64,000 bases of DNA from Megaustenia siamemsis (GCA_032433765.1 JAVIAB010000025.1:36540782-36604781); one strand, 5' to 3'. Counted from the first letter of the stretch, positions 1-11,351 are shown. Notes: generated by a model not told the origin, from the letters alone. Numbers and translations are program-made.

Positions 1-138
1 CATCCGCATATCGCAAATTATTTATGTTGTGACTGTTGACTTCAATTCCTTTTTTGTCTACTATTGATCTCATAATATATTCGCTGTAAAGTTAAAACAA
101 ATCCGGTGACAGAACACAGCCTCGTCTGACTCCTTGTT

Positions 139-1278
139 TTATATATTGGAATTGTCCTGTTTGGTTGCTAATTCGTATAGCTGCTGTTTGTTGCCAGTAC
201 ATGTTTTTTTTATGATTCGCAGATCCTTGACATCAATATTTAATTTCTCCAGCATATTGATTATTTCCACATGCTTTACCTTGTCAAATGCTTTTGTGTA
301 TTCTATAAAGCACATATATAGATCTTTCTTTACCTCTATAGATCTTTCTATCAATGTTCTTAAGATGTATATTGCGTTATTGGTGCCCTTTCCTTCCACA
401 AATCCACATTGTTCCTCACTTATTTCTGGTTTTATTTTGTTCCTTACACGTCTCAAGATTATTCTTAGTAATATTTTAGTCATATGGCTCATGAGACTAA
501 TAGTGCGATGGTCTTCACAATCAGTGGCGCCTATCTTCTTCGGTATGGCTACAAAGATAGATTTTAGTAGATCTTCGGGTATGTGTCCAGTGTTATATAT
601 GTCATTGAGTAATTTTGTTATGACTTGTACTCCCAGCTCTCCTAATGCATTTATCTCTTCAATTGTTATATTGTCAGGACCTGGAGCTTTGTCTCTTTTC
701 ATGTGTTGAATTGCATCTTCCACTTCGCTCTGCATTATTGGTGGTCCTGTGTCTTCATTTGAATTGTTTAATTCTGGTCTTTCATCATCATAGAGTTGAC
801 TGATATATTCTGTCCATCTTTCCATTGTCTTATCCTGTCCCATTATTATATTTCCTTCCTTTGATTTCACACATCCTGAAACTTTGACTTCTTTTCTTCC
901 TGTTAATTCATTTAATTGATTGTGCATAAATTTTGAGTCTTTCTTTTGTTGTTTTTCCATTTCTTCACATTTCTGTTTTAACCATCCTTCCTTTGCTTCA
1001 CTGCACTTGTTTTGGATCTCTTTGTGCAATATTTTATATGTCCGTTCTTCTTTCTTATGTTTTCTTCTTTCGTCCATTAGTTGTAATATTTCTTCTGTCA
1101 TCCATTTCTTTTTGTTGATTCTTTTAGTCGCTGGTATTACTTCTTTTGATGTTTGTTGAATCGATTGTTTGAGCATTTCCCACTGCTCCTGGATGTCCTG
1201 TATTTTCTCAATAGCATTATATCTATTTTGTACTATCGTGCTGTACTTATCACTCATCTGTTTATCTACTCTTAGCAT
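139..1278 (-). pseudogene. LINE reverse transcriptase fragment
   Basis: A 379-codon open stretch of LINE ORF2. It reads through the linker after the endonuclease (basic helix K-K-W-M-T-E-E-I-L-Q-L), the conserved K-A-P-G-P-D-N-I-T block, I-P-K-K, the D-H-R-T-I-S-L-M-S-H block, E-Q-C-G-F and the RT motif A region T-K-A-F-D-K-V. The catalytic YADD box lies past the point where this frame is lost; its equivalent is encoded by the first bases of the window, as seen in the sister copy near 44930. The function of an intact protein would be target-primed reverse transcription of the element's RNA. The methionine at 1278 is only the first in the open stretch, not a real start. Confidence 0.88.
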
Positions 1279-1505
1279 ATCTAGTTCTAATTTTATATTT
1301 CTTGGTGATTTCTGTGCCTTCCGCAGTGTTATTCTTATCTTTCCAACTACTGGTACATGGTCACTATTGCAATCTACCCCTGGCTTGTTTTAACCGATGT
1401 TAGCCCATTCCTGAATCTTCTCTGTACCAGTATAAAATCAATTTGATTGTGTACTTTTTTGTCTGGGCTTTGCCATGTCCATAGTCGCCTAGGGTGTTGT
1501 TTGAA

Positions 1506-2078
1506 TCAGTTGTTACCTATAATCATTTCATGTGTCTTTGCCCAATCTATCAATCTATCCCCTCTGTCATTCGTCTCTCCAAGGCCATGCCCCCCAGTCA
1601 CATTTTGCACTTTAGCTGTTCCTACCTTTGCATTGAAATCCCCTAATATAATAGTTATTTCTTGGGATTTACACTGTTCCATGGTCGCCTCTAGCTCCTC
1701 GTAAAAAGTGTCAATGTCTTCTTCGCTATTACTTGTTGGTGCATAAACTTGAATTATGTTGATATCCATTGGTCTGCCACTCAATTTTACTAGCAGAATT
1801 CTGTCTGATACTGGCCAAAATCCTTTCACTGTTTTGCTTCTTTCTCTATCTAACATGATGCCTACTCCTCCTTCGTGTGTGGTTCCCCCAGAGTAAATTA
1901 CATTTCCACTGTCGCGTTGTAATAATCCTGTCCATCTCATTTCACATAGTCCCAAGATGTTCAATTTCATTCTCTTCATTTCTTGACTGATGTTTTCTAG
2001 TTTTCTAACCTGGAGTGCTGATCTAATGTTCCAAGTTCCTATTGCTAGTGTCTCTTTATTTTTTTTTGGATCTTGCAT
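1506..2078 (-). pseudogene. LINE AP-type endonuclease domain
   Basis: About 190 codons starting MQDPKKNKETLAIGTWNIRS. Motifs of the exonuclease III-like fold are visible in order: G-T-W-N-I-R (metal and DNA contact Asn), L-C-E-M-R-W (catalytic Glu), Q-V-Y-A-P-T (Tyr), G-D-F-N-A-K-V-G (catalytic Asp and Asn). The final SDH motif sits just downstream in another frame. In an intact element this domain nicks target DNA to prime reverse transcription. The first methionine is a plausible true ORF start because N-terminal basic residues precede the first beta strand, as is usual in these elements. Confidence 0.88.
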
Positions 2079-2142
2079 ACAGTTGCTTGATGACGATCGG
2101 GTGTCACCTGTACTCTTTCAGTACGGAAGGTTTTTATCAATT

Positions 2143-2595
2143 TCATCGAGTGCCATCTCCGCAACGAAGATTGGCTACCATGGAGCACCATTCTGCTCTG
2201 TCTCTTGCTTTGATGGTGCAGGTTGTTATAGGCTGGTTTGTCCATCTTTTGATGTTACTCGTCCATGTTAGTCTTGGTCTGCCTCTGCCTCTTTTACCTT
2301 GTATTTTTCCCTACAGGATTACTTTTAGTAGGCTGTTGTGTCTTTTAACATGACCCAAAAATCGCATTTGTCTTGTTTGAATTGTGTTTAGTAGTTCTCT
2401 TTTCATTTTTAGTTGTTTTAAGACTTCATCGTTTGTTTTCTTTTCCTTCCATCCAATTCTACCTATTCTTCTATATATCCGTATTTCAAAGGCTTCAATT
2501 CTCTGTTCTGTTTTCTTGTCTAATGTCCATGTTTCTGCACCATATAGGAATGTTGAGAAGACATAACATTGTGCTATTCTTAGTTTATCAATTTA
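2143..2595 (-). pseudogene. C-terminal remnant of a second LINE family
   Basis: Minus-strand translation gives Y-G-A-E-T-W-T-L, I-Y-R-R-I-G-R-I, T-N-D-E-V-L, M-R-F-L-G-H-V-K-R, G-R-G-R-P-R and finally R-A-E-W-C-S-M-V-A-N-L-R-C-G-D-G-T-R before a stop at 2143-2145. This is the conserved tail after the RT domain of non-LTR elements. An in-frame TAG near 2318 breaks it, so it is a dead fragment. Its 3' end abuts the 5' end of the minus-strand LINE at 1-2095, giving a head-to-tail pair in one orientation. Confidence 0.8.
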
Positions 2596-2739
2596 GTGGA
2601 AGAAATTTCAGACACAATTTTACTTGTTTTCAAATATTTGTCTACATGTCTATTTGTATCTAACACTTAGCATAATATATTTATATAAATCTTTAGATAA
2701 TTAAACAAGGAATTAGGTTTCACCAATACCAAGATGATC

Positions 2740-3155
2740 TTCTTCTTTTCTCTTTCACTGATACCTAAAAGGTGTCGTGGTTTATATCATTTGTCGTTCT
2801 TGAGCTGCTCGGTTTGTCTGAATTAGTGATTTTCCTTTGTTACGTGTCTCTGTCACTGCATCTATCCATCTTCTTCTGGGTCTTCCTCTTGGTCTTTTTC
2901 CATGCATTCTCGAGAAGAACGCCCTTGATGGTGATTGGTGAGGATTCATTCTGACCAGGTGGCCAAACCATTTAAGTTGTTCTATATATTCTTGGCAGGG
3001 TTTTGTTCCTACCATTTTTCTCATGGTTTCATTTGGTATTCTATCTCTTCTTGTGTTGTTTGTTACTTTTCTCAAGCATCGCATCTCACATGTATTGATC
3101 TTTCTTAATTGTGATTTAGAAAGGGTCCATGTTTGACTTTCATAGCACAAAGTTG
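2740..3155 (-). pseudogene. C-terminal remnant of a third LINE family
   Basis: A 122-codon open stretch (2782-3150) reads C-Y-E-S-Q-T-W-T-L, C-E-M-R-C-L-R-K-V, R-D-R-I-P-N-E-T-M, L-K-W-F-G-H-L-V-R-M, R-P-R-G-R-P-R-R-R-W-I-D-A-V. These are the usual post-RT blocks of LINE ORF2, but they differ clearly from the two LINEs to the left. The 5' break lies at a 13-bp inverted repeat (3124-3136 and 3157-3169). Confidence 0.82.
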
Positions 3156-3200
3156 GTCAAACATGGACCAAGATGAAATGAGACATAAAAAGAATATGGT

Positions 3201-3234
3201 CTCGCTCTCTCTCTCTCTCTTTCTCTCTCTCTCT
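3201..3234. repeat. (CT)n microsatellite
   Basis: A nearly pure CT run with one extra T. Confidence 0.95.
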
Positions 3235-3857
3235 GCGATCAGGACTCAATCAGAGTAGATCCCAGACTCTCACATGAAGTCTGCTGTCAGGTTTAGTGTG
3301 TTGATCACCCCCTCCCCCCAGACAGAACATCACAATTAGAGTCTGTCAGATCCACTCTGACTGAACACCCGTTAAAACGTTGCACTGTGTTCTGCGCCAG
3401 TGGCCCAGTGCATCCGATTTCAGCCAGCATTTTATTCAGGTTTGAATCCTTAGCCTTTGATTGTCCCCCAATCTTCCTGCAAGGCAGCAGATGATCTTTT
3501 CTGTAGGGGGATTCTGCCCTGGTCTGATGACAGTTTACACTAATCAAATTGAAAACGACGCACTGTGCGGCTAGACGTACATGGCCGAAATCGGCATGGC
3601 ACATGATGCGTCGAAACGTACAGAAAGAGTGAAGAAATGAAGAAAAAAAAAATAGTTTGGTTACGGCTTCACATAAGTGACGGACAGCACGAAATGGAAC
3701 GACGTTGCGGAACAGTAGGCCTTCAGCAGGACCAATAAACAACACTTTGATTAATATGCATTTCCTGCTGTCTAATTAGCTGCAGCATCGTTCGGTTTTA
3801 TATTGTCCGTTACTTACGTCAAGCCGTATAACCACACCAGTTTTTTTTATTTCTCCT
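3235..3857. other. No gene; part of a dispersed repeat
   Basis: An open stretch at 3305-3745 on the minus strand has no recognisable domain. Bases about 3690-3735 (minus) contain a stretch like CTGAAGGCCTACTGTTCCGC that recurs on the plus strand near 32040, so at least this part belongs to an unnamed dispersed repeat. Confidence 0.5.
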
Positions 3858-4039
3858 TTACGATCAGCTTTACAACAGTTTTACGATCAGCTTTACAACA
3901 GTTTTACGATCAGCTTTACAACAGTTTTACGATCAGCTTTACAACAGTTTTACGATCAGCTTTACAACAGTTTTACGATCAGCTTTACAACAGTTTTACG
4001 ATCAGCTTTACAGCAGTTTTACGATCAGCTTTACAACAG
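3858..4039. repeat. 23-bp minisatellite, about 8 copies
   Basis: Monomer contains TTTTACGATCAGC followed by TTTACAACAG. It is almost perfectly homogeneous, with one A-to-G change near 4013. Confidence 0.95.
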
Positions 4040-4071
4040 CTCCGCATGTTGATGCATATCTATGCCCTGAC

Positions 4072-4417
4072 CTGTAGAAATGTGGTTTTACAGAAGAATG
4101 TTGAGAATACCATGGACAGCTAAGAAGAGTAATGAAAACGTTCTGAGAGAGGTCAAAGCAAAAAGAGAGCTAATTTCCAATATTAGGAAGAAACAATCAT
4201 CATTTTTTGGACATGAGAAGAGAACAATTGGAATATATTGTAACAACTGGGAAAATTGAGGGACGAAGAGATAGAGGGAAGCAAAGAGAGAAAATAACAG
4301 ACAGCTTAAGAGAATGGCTTGGTAGAAGGTCAACAACAGGAATGATAAATATGTCGAGAGCTGTGGAGAGACATGATCACCTATGCCAGCAGGCATGGTA
4401 CTTGATGATGATGCCTT
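4072..4417 (+). pseudogene. LINE family A, 3' end fragment
   Basis: Plus-strand fragment encoding the post-RT tail (W-F-Y-R-R-M-L-R-I-P-W-T-A-K-K-S-N, F-F-G-H, Q-L-E-Y-I-V-T-T-G-K-I-E-G-R-R-D-R-G-K-Q, R-E-W-L-G-R-R-S-T-T). It ends in a short GATGATGATG tail, typical of this family here. A small deletion near 4212 removes part of G-H-V-M-R. Homologous to 7250-7646 and 13230-14096. Confidence 0.85.
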
Positions 4418-5500
4418 GACCGTCGTTTAGTGAAATTGTTGCCCTGTGTCCTAGAGACGTCACAGGTCCTGTGTCCTAGAGACGTCACAGCAAAGGGAAG
4501 GGAGCCCATGACGATCCCAACTTCCTGTCACCACCGACCTGGCTCTGCGACCCGGAAACACCACCTAGATGAGAGATAGCACGTCCTTGACCGACAAAGG
4601 CCAGCAGGTGAAGTCCAAGTGCGTGTTATGTTCATCGAAACAAAGAGCCATCAATACCCGTTGCGAGAACATCAGACTCAAGGGCTGACCACGAAAAAGA
4701 TAGATTGATGGAATATTAGAAACTCTAGGAAACATAACATCAGGAAACCCACAACTGACAGGAAACCCACAACTGACGACTTGCGCAAGGGTCGGTGAAC
4801 CAGAGCCATCCAGACCCTAACTCCACATCATCGTGGTGCCTCCAGGAACAAATGGACCTGTCTAGTCTCGGACCAAGCGGGTAGGGATCGAAGAGGGAAG
4901 ACAACCCGGTACTAAAAAATAATACGCTGAAGTCGGATGTGTTGGGCCGAAAGACGCAAATATCACAGTTCTACTGCATCATACAACACAACGTATCTAC
5001 GCCCACTTAACGCCCTTCTAAGGACGGATGCCAATTAAATCCTTTAGTGGTCATCGGGTGAACGACAGAAGGGACAGATAGAAAAATGTGTGCACTACCA
5101 TCATGTTCCTCATAGTTTTGACAAGCTTGGCGCGTGCCTTGTGTATACATGCTCGCGCGATATGTATGGCACAGGCTGATGGTCCCAAGAACTCAGATCA
5201 GCCTCGCTTCTAACAAATTCACGAGCTGGAGAGCGAGGGCTGGTCAACCAAAACCCGCCGGCAACTTTTCATTTACAACTTTCACGTGATCTCATAAGCC
5301 CTGCACGTTTTTCATGCTTTTTGTTTCTTCTATCTACGGAGAGTCATGAAGCGTCTGGAGGCCCTGCAGTTTAGATATAGCCAGGATTAGCTAGGTGTGT
5401 TTACTTGTCGCAGTTAGCACGCACGTGATATCCGTTATTTTTTCTTACTGGCTGAACATTCATAAGATCAACAGTTTAGTGTTTGATTAGTTTTGTTTTA
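4418..5500. other. Non-repetitive stretch, no gene found
   Basis: No coding signal was found. It holds a 20-bp direct repeat (GTGTCCTAGAGACGTCACAG, twice near 4447-4490) and a doubled GGAAACCCACAACTGAC near 4742-4775. Bases about 4676-4735 translate as G-R-P-R-K-R with W-I-D-G-I-like residues in a broken frame, which may be a LINE scrap related to 22328-22370. Confidence 0.45.
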
Positions 5501-5502
5501 AC

Positions 5503-5947
5503 ATCACTGTGCTACATCAATCACTGTGTTACATCAATGTGTTACATCAATGTGTTACACCACTGTGCTACATCAATTACTGTGCTACATCAATCACCGT
5601 GTTACATCACGGTGTTACATCAATGTGTTACATCACTGTGCTACATCACTGTGTTACATCAATGTGTTACATCACTGTGCTACATCACTGTGTTACATCA
5701 CTGTGCTACATCACTGCGTTACATCACTGTGTTACACCACTGTGCTACATCACTGTGTTACATCACTGTGTTACATCACTGTGTTACACCACTGTGCTAC
5801 ATCACTGTGTTACATCACTGTGCTACATCACTATGCTACATCACTGTGTTACATCACTGTGTTACATCACAGTCTTACATCACTTTGTTACATCACTGTG
5901 TTACATCAGTGTTACACCACTGTGCTATATCACTGTGTTACATCACT
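5503..5947. repeat. 13-bp minisatellite, about 34 copies
   Basis: Monomer ACATCACTGTGTT with C/T and A/C variants. All three plus-strand frames stay open because the monomer has no stop; these are not genes. Confidence 0.95.
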
Positions 5948-6480
5948 GAATTCCAAACGGGGTAAGAGGTATATAACCAATGTTTGACCGTTTAAGAACA
6001 AACAAAAGTGAAGGCATTCTCCCATTCCTGTGATGTGCCGGAGAATAAAGACCGCTTGTCCAGTGAAGTCGTCATAAGTTGTTCAGATCGGAGTTTGATT
6101 TCACCGCCTGATTGAAAAAAAAAAATGTTAACCTTAGCGGGATTGGCTATCCTTTGACAAGAGAAACGATATCTTCGGTGTCAAGTACAGCCAGTGTTGA
6201 CACATGGAAGCCAATCATGGACAACCTCACAATAGACATGTAGATGATTGGAAGCTACAGGAATGTCCAGGTTACGATAGTGAGCTAAAAATATCAGCAA
6301 GGGCGATCTGAAGGAGACCAACTTGGAGACAACCATCATCTTGTGTCCTGATACGATTGAAGGGAACGACCCATAGCTGGTTGTTGTCATCTCAAAGTGA
6401 CATTTTAATTCTACCCTGTAAGTGTTGCACCATTTATGTACGATGATGCCACAAGTCTAACACATTCCCCTCATCCTTCA
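5948..6480. other. No feature recognised
   Basis: Unique-looking sequence with no open frame of interest and no repeat seen. Confidence 0.5.
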
Positions 6481-6483
6481 CAT

Positions 6484-6790
6484 CTCCGGCCTCGAGACAG
6501 AGAGGTTGTGTGTTCAAATCCCAGCTGTACAAGTTGGGATTGTTATTTATAATTTCTCTCTGCGGCAACCACCCCTGGTCTCAGCAGCGAGGCCCGGCCT
6601 GAAACGTCAATTACTCATCGACGGAAAAAATATGAGTACCTCCGAAGACGGAGTTAACTGCCTGTGCGGCGAGGGACCCCTGGGAATACGGCTGCCAGGT
6701 AAATAAAAAAACGATTAAACGTGCAAAATTCAGTTCTTAGTCTCTAGGGACTTCGTTATAAGTGAAAGCTGGCACACGATAAAAAGAAGA
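6484..6790 (+). mobile_element. tRNA-derived SINE, family 1
   Basis: Shares about 270 bp with 41775-42060. The head contains GTGTTCAAATCCC, a good RNA polymerase III B box, preceded by CTCGAGACAGAGAGG, which resembles the anticodon and variable arm of a Leu/Ser-type tRNA. The body has the conserved blocks TCTCTGCGGCAA, GCAGCGAGGCCCGGC and AATATGAGTACCTCCGAAG. A 66-codon open stretch inside is a by-product. Confidence 0.7.
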
Positions 6791-6954
6791 CATTCTTAAA
6801 TATTGATAGTTTATGAAAGTTGTTTCAATTTGTGACATCGCATGCAGCAAAATGTCACATTTTAATCGAAAGTCAACATTTCTATGTGAATGATTTTTAG
6901 TAGTTCATGCCGTTAATACAAAGATTGGTAAATCTGAGAGTTTCGAGAGATACA

Positions 6955-7646
6955 ATGTTTAATAGCAAAAAGACTGAGGTAATGGTAACAACAAAGAAAA
7001 AGACCCATCACCTCAGTTCAAAATAAAGACAAGTGGAACAATATTAAAACAGGTAAATGGATTTAGATATTTGGGAACTTTGTTAACCTCAGACGGAAGA
7101 TGTACAAAAGAGGTGAGATGTAGAATGGCTCAGGCAAAAGCAGCTTTCCAAAAAATGAGGAAAATACTATGCAATCCATTTTTGACAATAGAAACAAGAA
7201 AAAGAGTTCTTAAATGTTACGTAGAGCCAATCTTAACATATGGATGCGAGCCATGGACAATAGGACAACAGATAAGAAAATCACTGGAGTCTGTAGAATT
7301 GTGGTTTTACAGAAGAATGTTGAGAATACCATGGACAGCTAAGAAGAGTAATGAAGAGGTTCTGAGCGAGGTCAAAGCAAAAAGAGAGCTAATTTCCAAT
7401 ATTAGGAAGAAACAATCATCATTTTTTGGCCATGTAATGAGAAGACAACAACTGGAATATATTGTAACAACTGGAGCAATTGAGGGACGAAGAGATAGAG
7501 GGAAGCAAAGAGAAATAATAACAGACAGCTTAAGAGAATGGCTTGGCAGAAGGTCAACAACAGAAATGATAAATAGCTGCCGAGATCGAAAGTTGTGGAG
7601 AGACATGATCACCTACGCCACTAGGCCCGGTAATTGATGATGATGA
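6955..7646 (+). pseudogene. LINE family A, 3' third of ORF2
   Basis: 5'-truncated copy. The main open frame (7071-7637, 188 codons) begins inside the thumb region with G-T-L-L-T-S-D-G-R-C-T-K-E-V-R-C-R-M-A-Q and continues through R-V-L-K-C-Y-V-E-P-I-L-T-Y-G-C-E, R-R-M-L-R-I-P-W, F-F-G-H-V-M-R-R and R-R-D-R-G-K-Q to a stop, followed by a GATGATGATG tail. The RT catalytic domain is missing, so it cannot move itself. It is the best-preserved tail of family A in the window. Confidence 0.88.
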
Positions 7647-7825
7647 ATGTTCAATATTTTAACCACACAAGTTAGTATATTTTAGGATACATCTTCGTCT
7701 AATCTCTTTGAATGTGTAATAGAAGTAGTTTGTGTGTTTTTTATCTCCCTTGAAAGAGACAAATGAGCAGACCAACTAAAGTATCGGTGATAATTAACTG
7801 TGAACTTGCATCTATTGTGACAGGA

Positions 7826-8115
7826 GACAAATAATAATACATGAATATTATTATAGAGGGAAACTTCAGAGGCGATAATTCAGGGAATCATAGGAGGAAG
7901 AGGTATGTATTACAGCACTCAGAAAAAATGACAAATAAACAACAACAGTGGCAGTTTTCCCTAGCGTTCGGTTTCTCGTGGTAAGGCGCAGTGCCATGGA
8001 GTACGGGTTCGATCCTGGTTCGGACCATATATTGTTATTTGTTTTTTTCTGTTGTATATTTGTCATTTTTTCTGAGTGCTGCAATACATACCTCTTCCTC
8101 CTATGATTCCATATA
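7826..8115. mobile_element. Foldback SINE (family 3): tRNA-like core between inverted arms
   Basis: Bases about 7883-7945 and 8047-8112 are inverted copies of each other (left arm begins AATCATAGGAGGAAGAGGTA; right arm ends TACCTCTTCCTCCTATGATT). Between them lies a plus-strand tRNA-like head with GGGTTCGATCC (B box) and TTCTCGTGGTAAGGC. The arrangement is two SINE 3' tails facing each other. Related copies lie at 17800-17960 (minus) and 24399-24855 (plus). Confidence 0.7.
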
Positions 8116-8117
8116 TT

Positions 8118-8300
8118 TTGACAACAGGAAAAAATGAGGAGAGAAGAGACAGAGGAAAACATGGAGTAAATATACGAGATAAAATAAGATAATTGTTTGA
8201 CTGGGAGTCAATAAGAGAGAGATTAGAACTAACTGTCTGGAGGAGAGGGTTGTGGCTAAATAAGATACATCACAATCCGAGGGCCTCACATGTCTTTGTA
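8118..8300 (+). pseudogene. Decayed LINE tail
   Basis: ACAACAGGAAAAAATGAGG followed by AGAGACAGAGGAAAAC resembles the T-T-G-K-I-E-G-R-R-D-R-G-K-Q coding block of family A. The rest is too diverged to place. Confidence 0.5.
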
Positions 8301-8361
8301 TTGTAATCTGTGATTGAGACCTTCTGCTGTTAATTTGGAAACAGTGGGCCAAAGAATTTCA

Positions 8362-10351
8362 TTTGGTTTAGCCAACGTGTTGTAGAGCCTCAACGTTTTA
8401 TTTAGTTTAGCCAACGTAGAGCCTCACAGTTTTGTTTAGTTTAGCCAACGTAGAGCCTCAAAGTTTTATTTAGTTTAGCCAACGTAGAGCCTCAAAGTTT
8501 TATTTAGTTTAGCCAACGCAGAGCCTCAAAGTTTTATTTAGTTTAGCCAACTTGTTGTAGAGCCTCAAAGTTTTATTTAGTTTAGGCAACTTGTTGTAGA
8601 GCCTCAAAGTTTTATTTAGTTTAGCCAACTTGTTATAGAGCCTCAAAGTTTTATTTAGTTTAGCCAACTTGTTGTAGAGCCTTAAAGTTTTATTTAGTTT
8701 AGCCAACTTGTTGTAGAGCCTTAAAGTTTTATTTAGTTTAGCCAACTTGTTGTAGAGCCTCAAAGTTTTATTTAGTTTAGCCAACGTAGAGCCTCAACGT
8801 TTTATTTAGTTTAGCCAACGTAGAGCCTCAAAGTTTTATTTAGTTTAGCCAACGTAGAGCCTCAAAGTTTTATTTAGTTTAGCCAACTTGTTGTAGAGCC
8901 TTAAAGTTTTATTTAGTTTAGCCAACGTAGAGCCTCAAAGTTTTATTTAGATTAGCCAACTTTTTGTAGAGCCTCAAAGTTTTATTTAGTTTAGCCAACG
9001 TAGAGCCTCAAAGTTTTATTTAGTTTAGCCAACGCAGAGCCTCAAAGTTTTATTTAGTTTAGCCAACTTGTTGTAGAGCCTCAAAGTTTTATTTAGTTTA
9101 GCCAAACTTGTTGTAGAGCTTCAAAGTTTTATTTAGTTTAGCCAACTTGTTGTAGAGCCTCAAAGTTTTATTTAGTTTAGCCTACTTGTTGTAGAGCTTC
9201 AAAGATTTATTTAGTTTAGCCAACTTGTTGTAGAGCCTCAAAGTTTTATTTAGTTTAGCCAACTTGCTATAGAGCCTCAAAGTTTTATTTAGTTTAGCCA
9301 ACTTTTTGTAGAGGCTTAAAGTTTTATTTAGTTTAGCAAACGTAGAGCCTCAAAGATTTATTTAGTTTAGCCAACTTGTTGTAGAGCCTTAAAGTTTTAT
9401 TTAGCTTAGCCAACTTGTTGTAGAGTCTTAAAGTTTTATTTAGTTTAGCCAACTTGTTGTAGAGCCTCAACATTTTATTTAGTTTAGCCAACGTAGTGCC
9501 TCAAAGTTTTATTTAGTTTAGCCAACTTGTTGAAGAGCCTCAAAGTTTTATTTAGTTTAGCCAACGCAGAGCCTAAAAAGTTTTATTTAGTTTAGCCAAA
9601 GTAGAGCCTCAAAGTTTTATTTAGTTTAGCCAACTTGTTGTAGAGCCTCAAAGCTTTATTTAGTTTTGCCAACTTGTTGTAGAGTCTCAAAGTTTTATTT
9701 AGTTTAGACAACTTGTTGTAGAGCCTCAACGTTTTATTTAGTTTAGCCAAAGTAGAGCCTCAAAGTTTTATTTAGTTTAGCCAACTTGTTGTAGAGCCTC
9801 AAAGTTTTATTTAGTTTAGCCAACGCAGAGCCTCAAAGTTTTATTTAGTTTAGCCAACGCAAAGCCTCAAAGTTTTATTTAGTTTAGCCAAAGTAGAGCC
9901 TCAAAGTTTTATTTAGTTTAGCCAACTTGTTGTAGAGCTTCAAAGTTTTATTTACTTTAGCCAACTTTTTGTAGAGCCTCAAAGTTTTATTTACTTTAGC
10001 CAACGCAGAGCCTCAAAGTTTTATTTAGTTTAGCCAAAGTAGAGCCTCAAAGTTTTATTTAGTTTAGCCAACCTGTTGTAGAGCCTCAAAGTTTTATTTA
10101 GTTTAGCCAACTTGTTGTAGAGCCTCAGAGTTGTATTTAGTTTAGCCAACTTGTTGTAGAGCCTCAAAGTTTTATTTAGTTTAGCCAACTTGTTGTAGAG
10201 CCTCAAAGTTTTATTAATTTAGCCAACCTGTGTAGAGCCTCAAAGTTTTATTTAGTTTAGCCAACTTGTTGTAGAGCCTCAAAGTTTTATTTAGTTTAGC
10301 CAACTTGTTGTAGAGCCTCAAAATTGTGTTTAGTTTAGCCAACTTGTTGTA
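8362..10351. repeat. 34/39-bp minisatellite, about 53 copies
   Basis: Monomer has GTAGAGCCTCAAAG, TTTTATTTAG and TTTAGCCAAC, with an optional 5-base TTGTT insert giving two lengths. The long and short forms are interspersed. Confidence 0.95.
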
Positions 10352-10935
10352 GAATTATGAAAACATGACAGTTAATTATTGTAGAACTATAGAAACGTGA
10401 CAGTTAATTGTTGTAGAACTATGAAAACGTGACAGTTAATTGTTGTAGAACTATGGAAACGTGATAGTTAATTGTTGTAGAACTATGGAAACGTGACAGT
10501 TAATTGTTGTAGAACTATGGAAACGTGACAGTTAATTGTTGTAAAACTATGGAAACGTGACAGTTAATTGTTGTAAAACTATGGAAACGTGACAGTTAAT
10601 TGTAGAACTATGGAAACGTGACAGTTATTTGTTGTAAAACTATGGAAACGTGACAGTTAATTGTAGTAGAACTATGGAAACGTGACAGTTAATTGTTGTA
10701 GAACTACGGAAACGTGACAGTTAATTGTAGAACTATGGAAACGTGACAGTTAATTGTAGAACTATGAAAACGTGACAGTTAATTGTAGAACTATGGAAAC
10801 GTGACAGTTAATTGTAGTAGAACTATAGAAACGTGACAGTTAATTGCCTAAGAACTATAGAAACGTGACAGTTAATTGTAGTAGAACTATAGAAACGTGA
10901 GAGTTAATTGTTGTAAAACTATGGAAACGTGACAA
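10352..10935. repeat. 32-bp minisatellite, about 19 copies
   Basis: Monomer contains TTGTTGTAGAACTATGG and AAACGTGACAGTTAA. It follows the previous array with no gap and shares its TTGTTGTAGA segment. Confidence 0.93.
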
Positions 10936-11351
10936 TGTGAGAAACAAACCTCAGTCGATGTACAGAGATAACAAAGAGGGAGATGGTATGGTAATTACAT
11001 AACATAACATAATATTAACAACAAAAAAGTAAGTTGACAGTGTCAGTGACAGATTAAAAAAAAAAAGTCTTGTGCCAGAACTACAAATGCCATTAAATAT
11101 AAAGTACAAACTGCTTGGGTAAACCATCTTCGTTGTCACCTACATGGCACATAATGATGACGTTAAATATCCCCACGATGTGCCAGATAATCCAGGAATC
11201 TTACAGTTAAGAAGGCTGACTTGTCACAATGTATTTGGCTTTACATGTCCAAATGTCGACTGCTCCCACGAGGGAAAATGGATGCGGTGTCTGTCGTCTT
11301 GTCTGTTGGAGACAATCCACGGGACGGATGTGGGAGACTTTCTCGTGGGAT
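10936..11351. other. No gene recognised
   Basis: A 90-codon open stretch (11144-11416, plus) runs into the next array and has no known motif apart from scattered Cys and His; not called. Confidence 0.4.

Larger units (their letters stand above)
1..2095 (-). mobile_element. LINE (family B), near-complete copy cut by the window edge
   Basis: Minus-strand non-LTR retrotransposon with an AP-type endonuclease (1506-2078) followed downstream by a reverse transcriptase (139-1278). The two parts are separated by a frame break near 1280-1505, where S-D-H-V-P-V-V, the endonuclease catalytic SDH motif, is still readable around 1360. The 3' part runs off the left edge. Bases 1-138 are nearly identical to 44928-45065, which places that copy in the same family. 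This type of endonuclease is often labelled craniofacial development protein 2-like, a name taken from an RTE/BovB-type LINE. The RTE-like clade assignment is inferred. The copy is inactive because its frame is interrupted. Confidence 0.9.

Noticed and set aside
3305..3745. 146-codon minus-strand frame as a gene
   Set aside because: No domain, and part of it is a dispersed repeat also found near 32040.
8362..10935. CRISPR-like array
   Set aside because: Units are contiguous tandem repeats without unique spacers, in a eukaryotic context.
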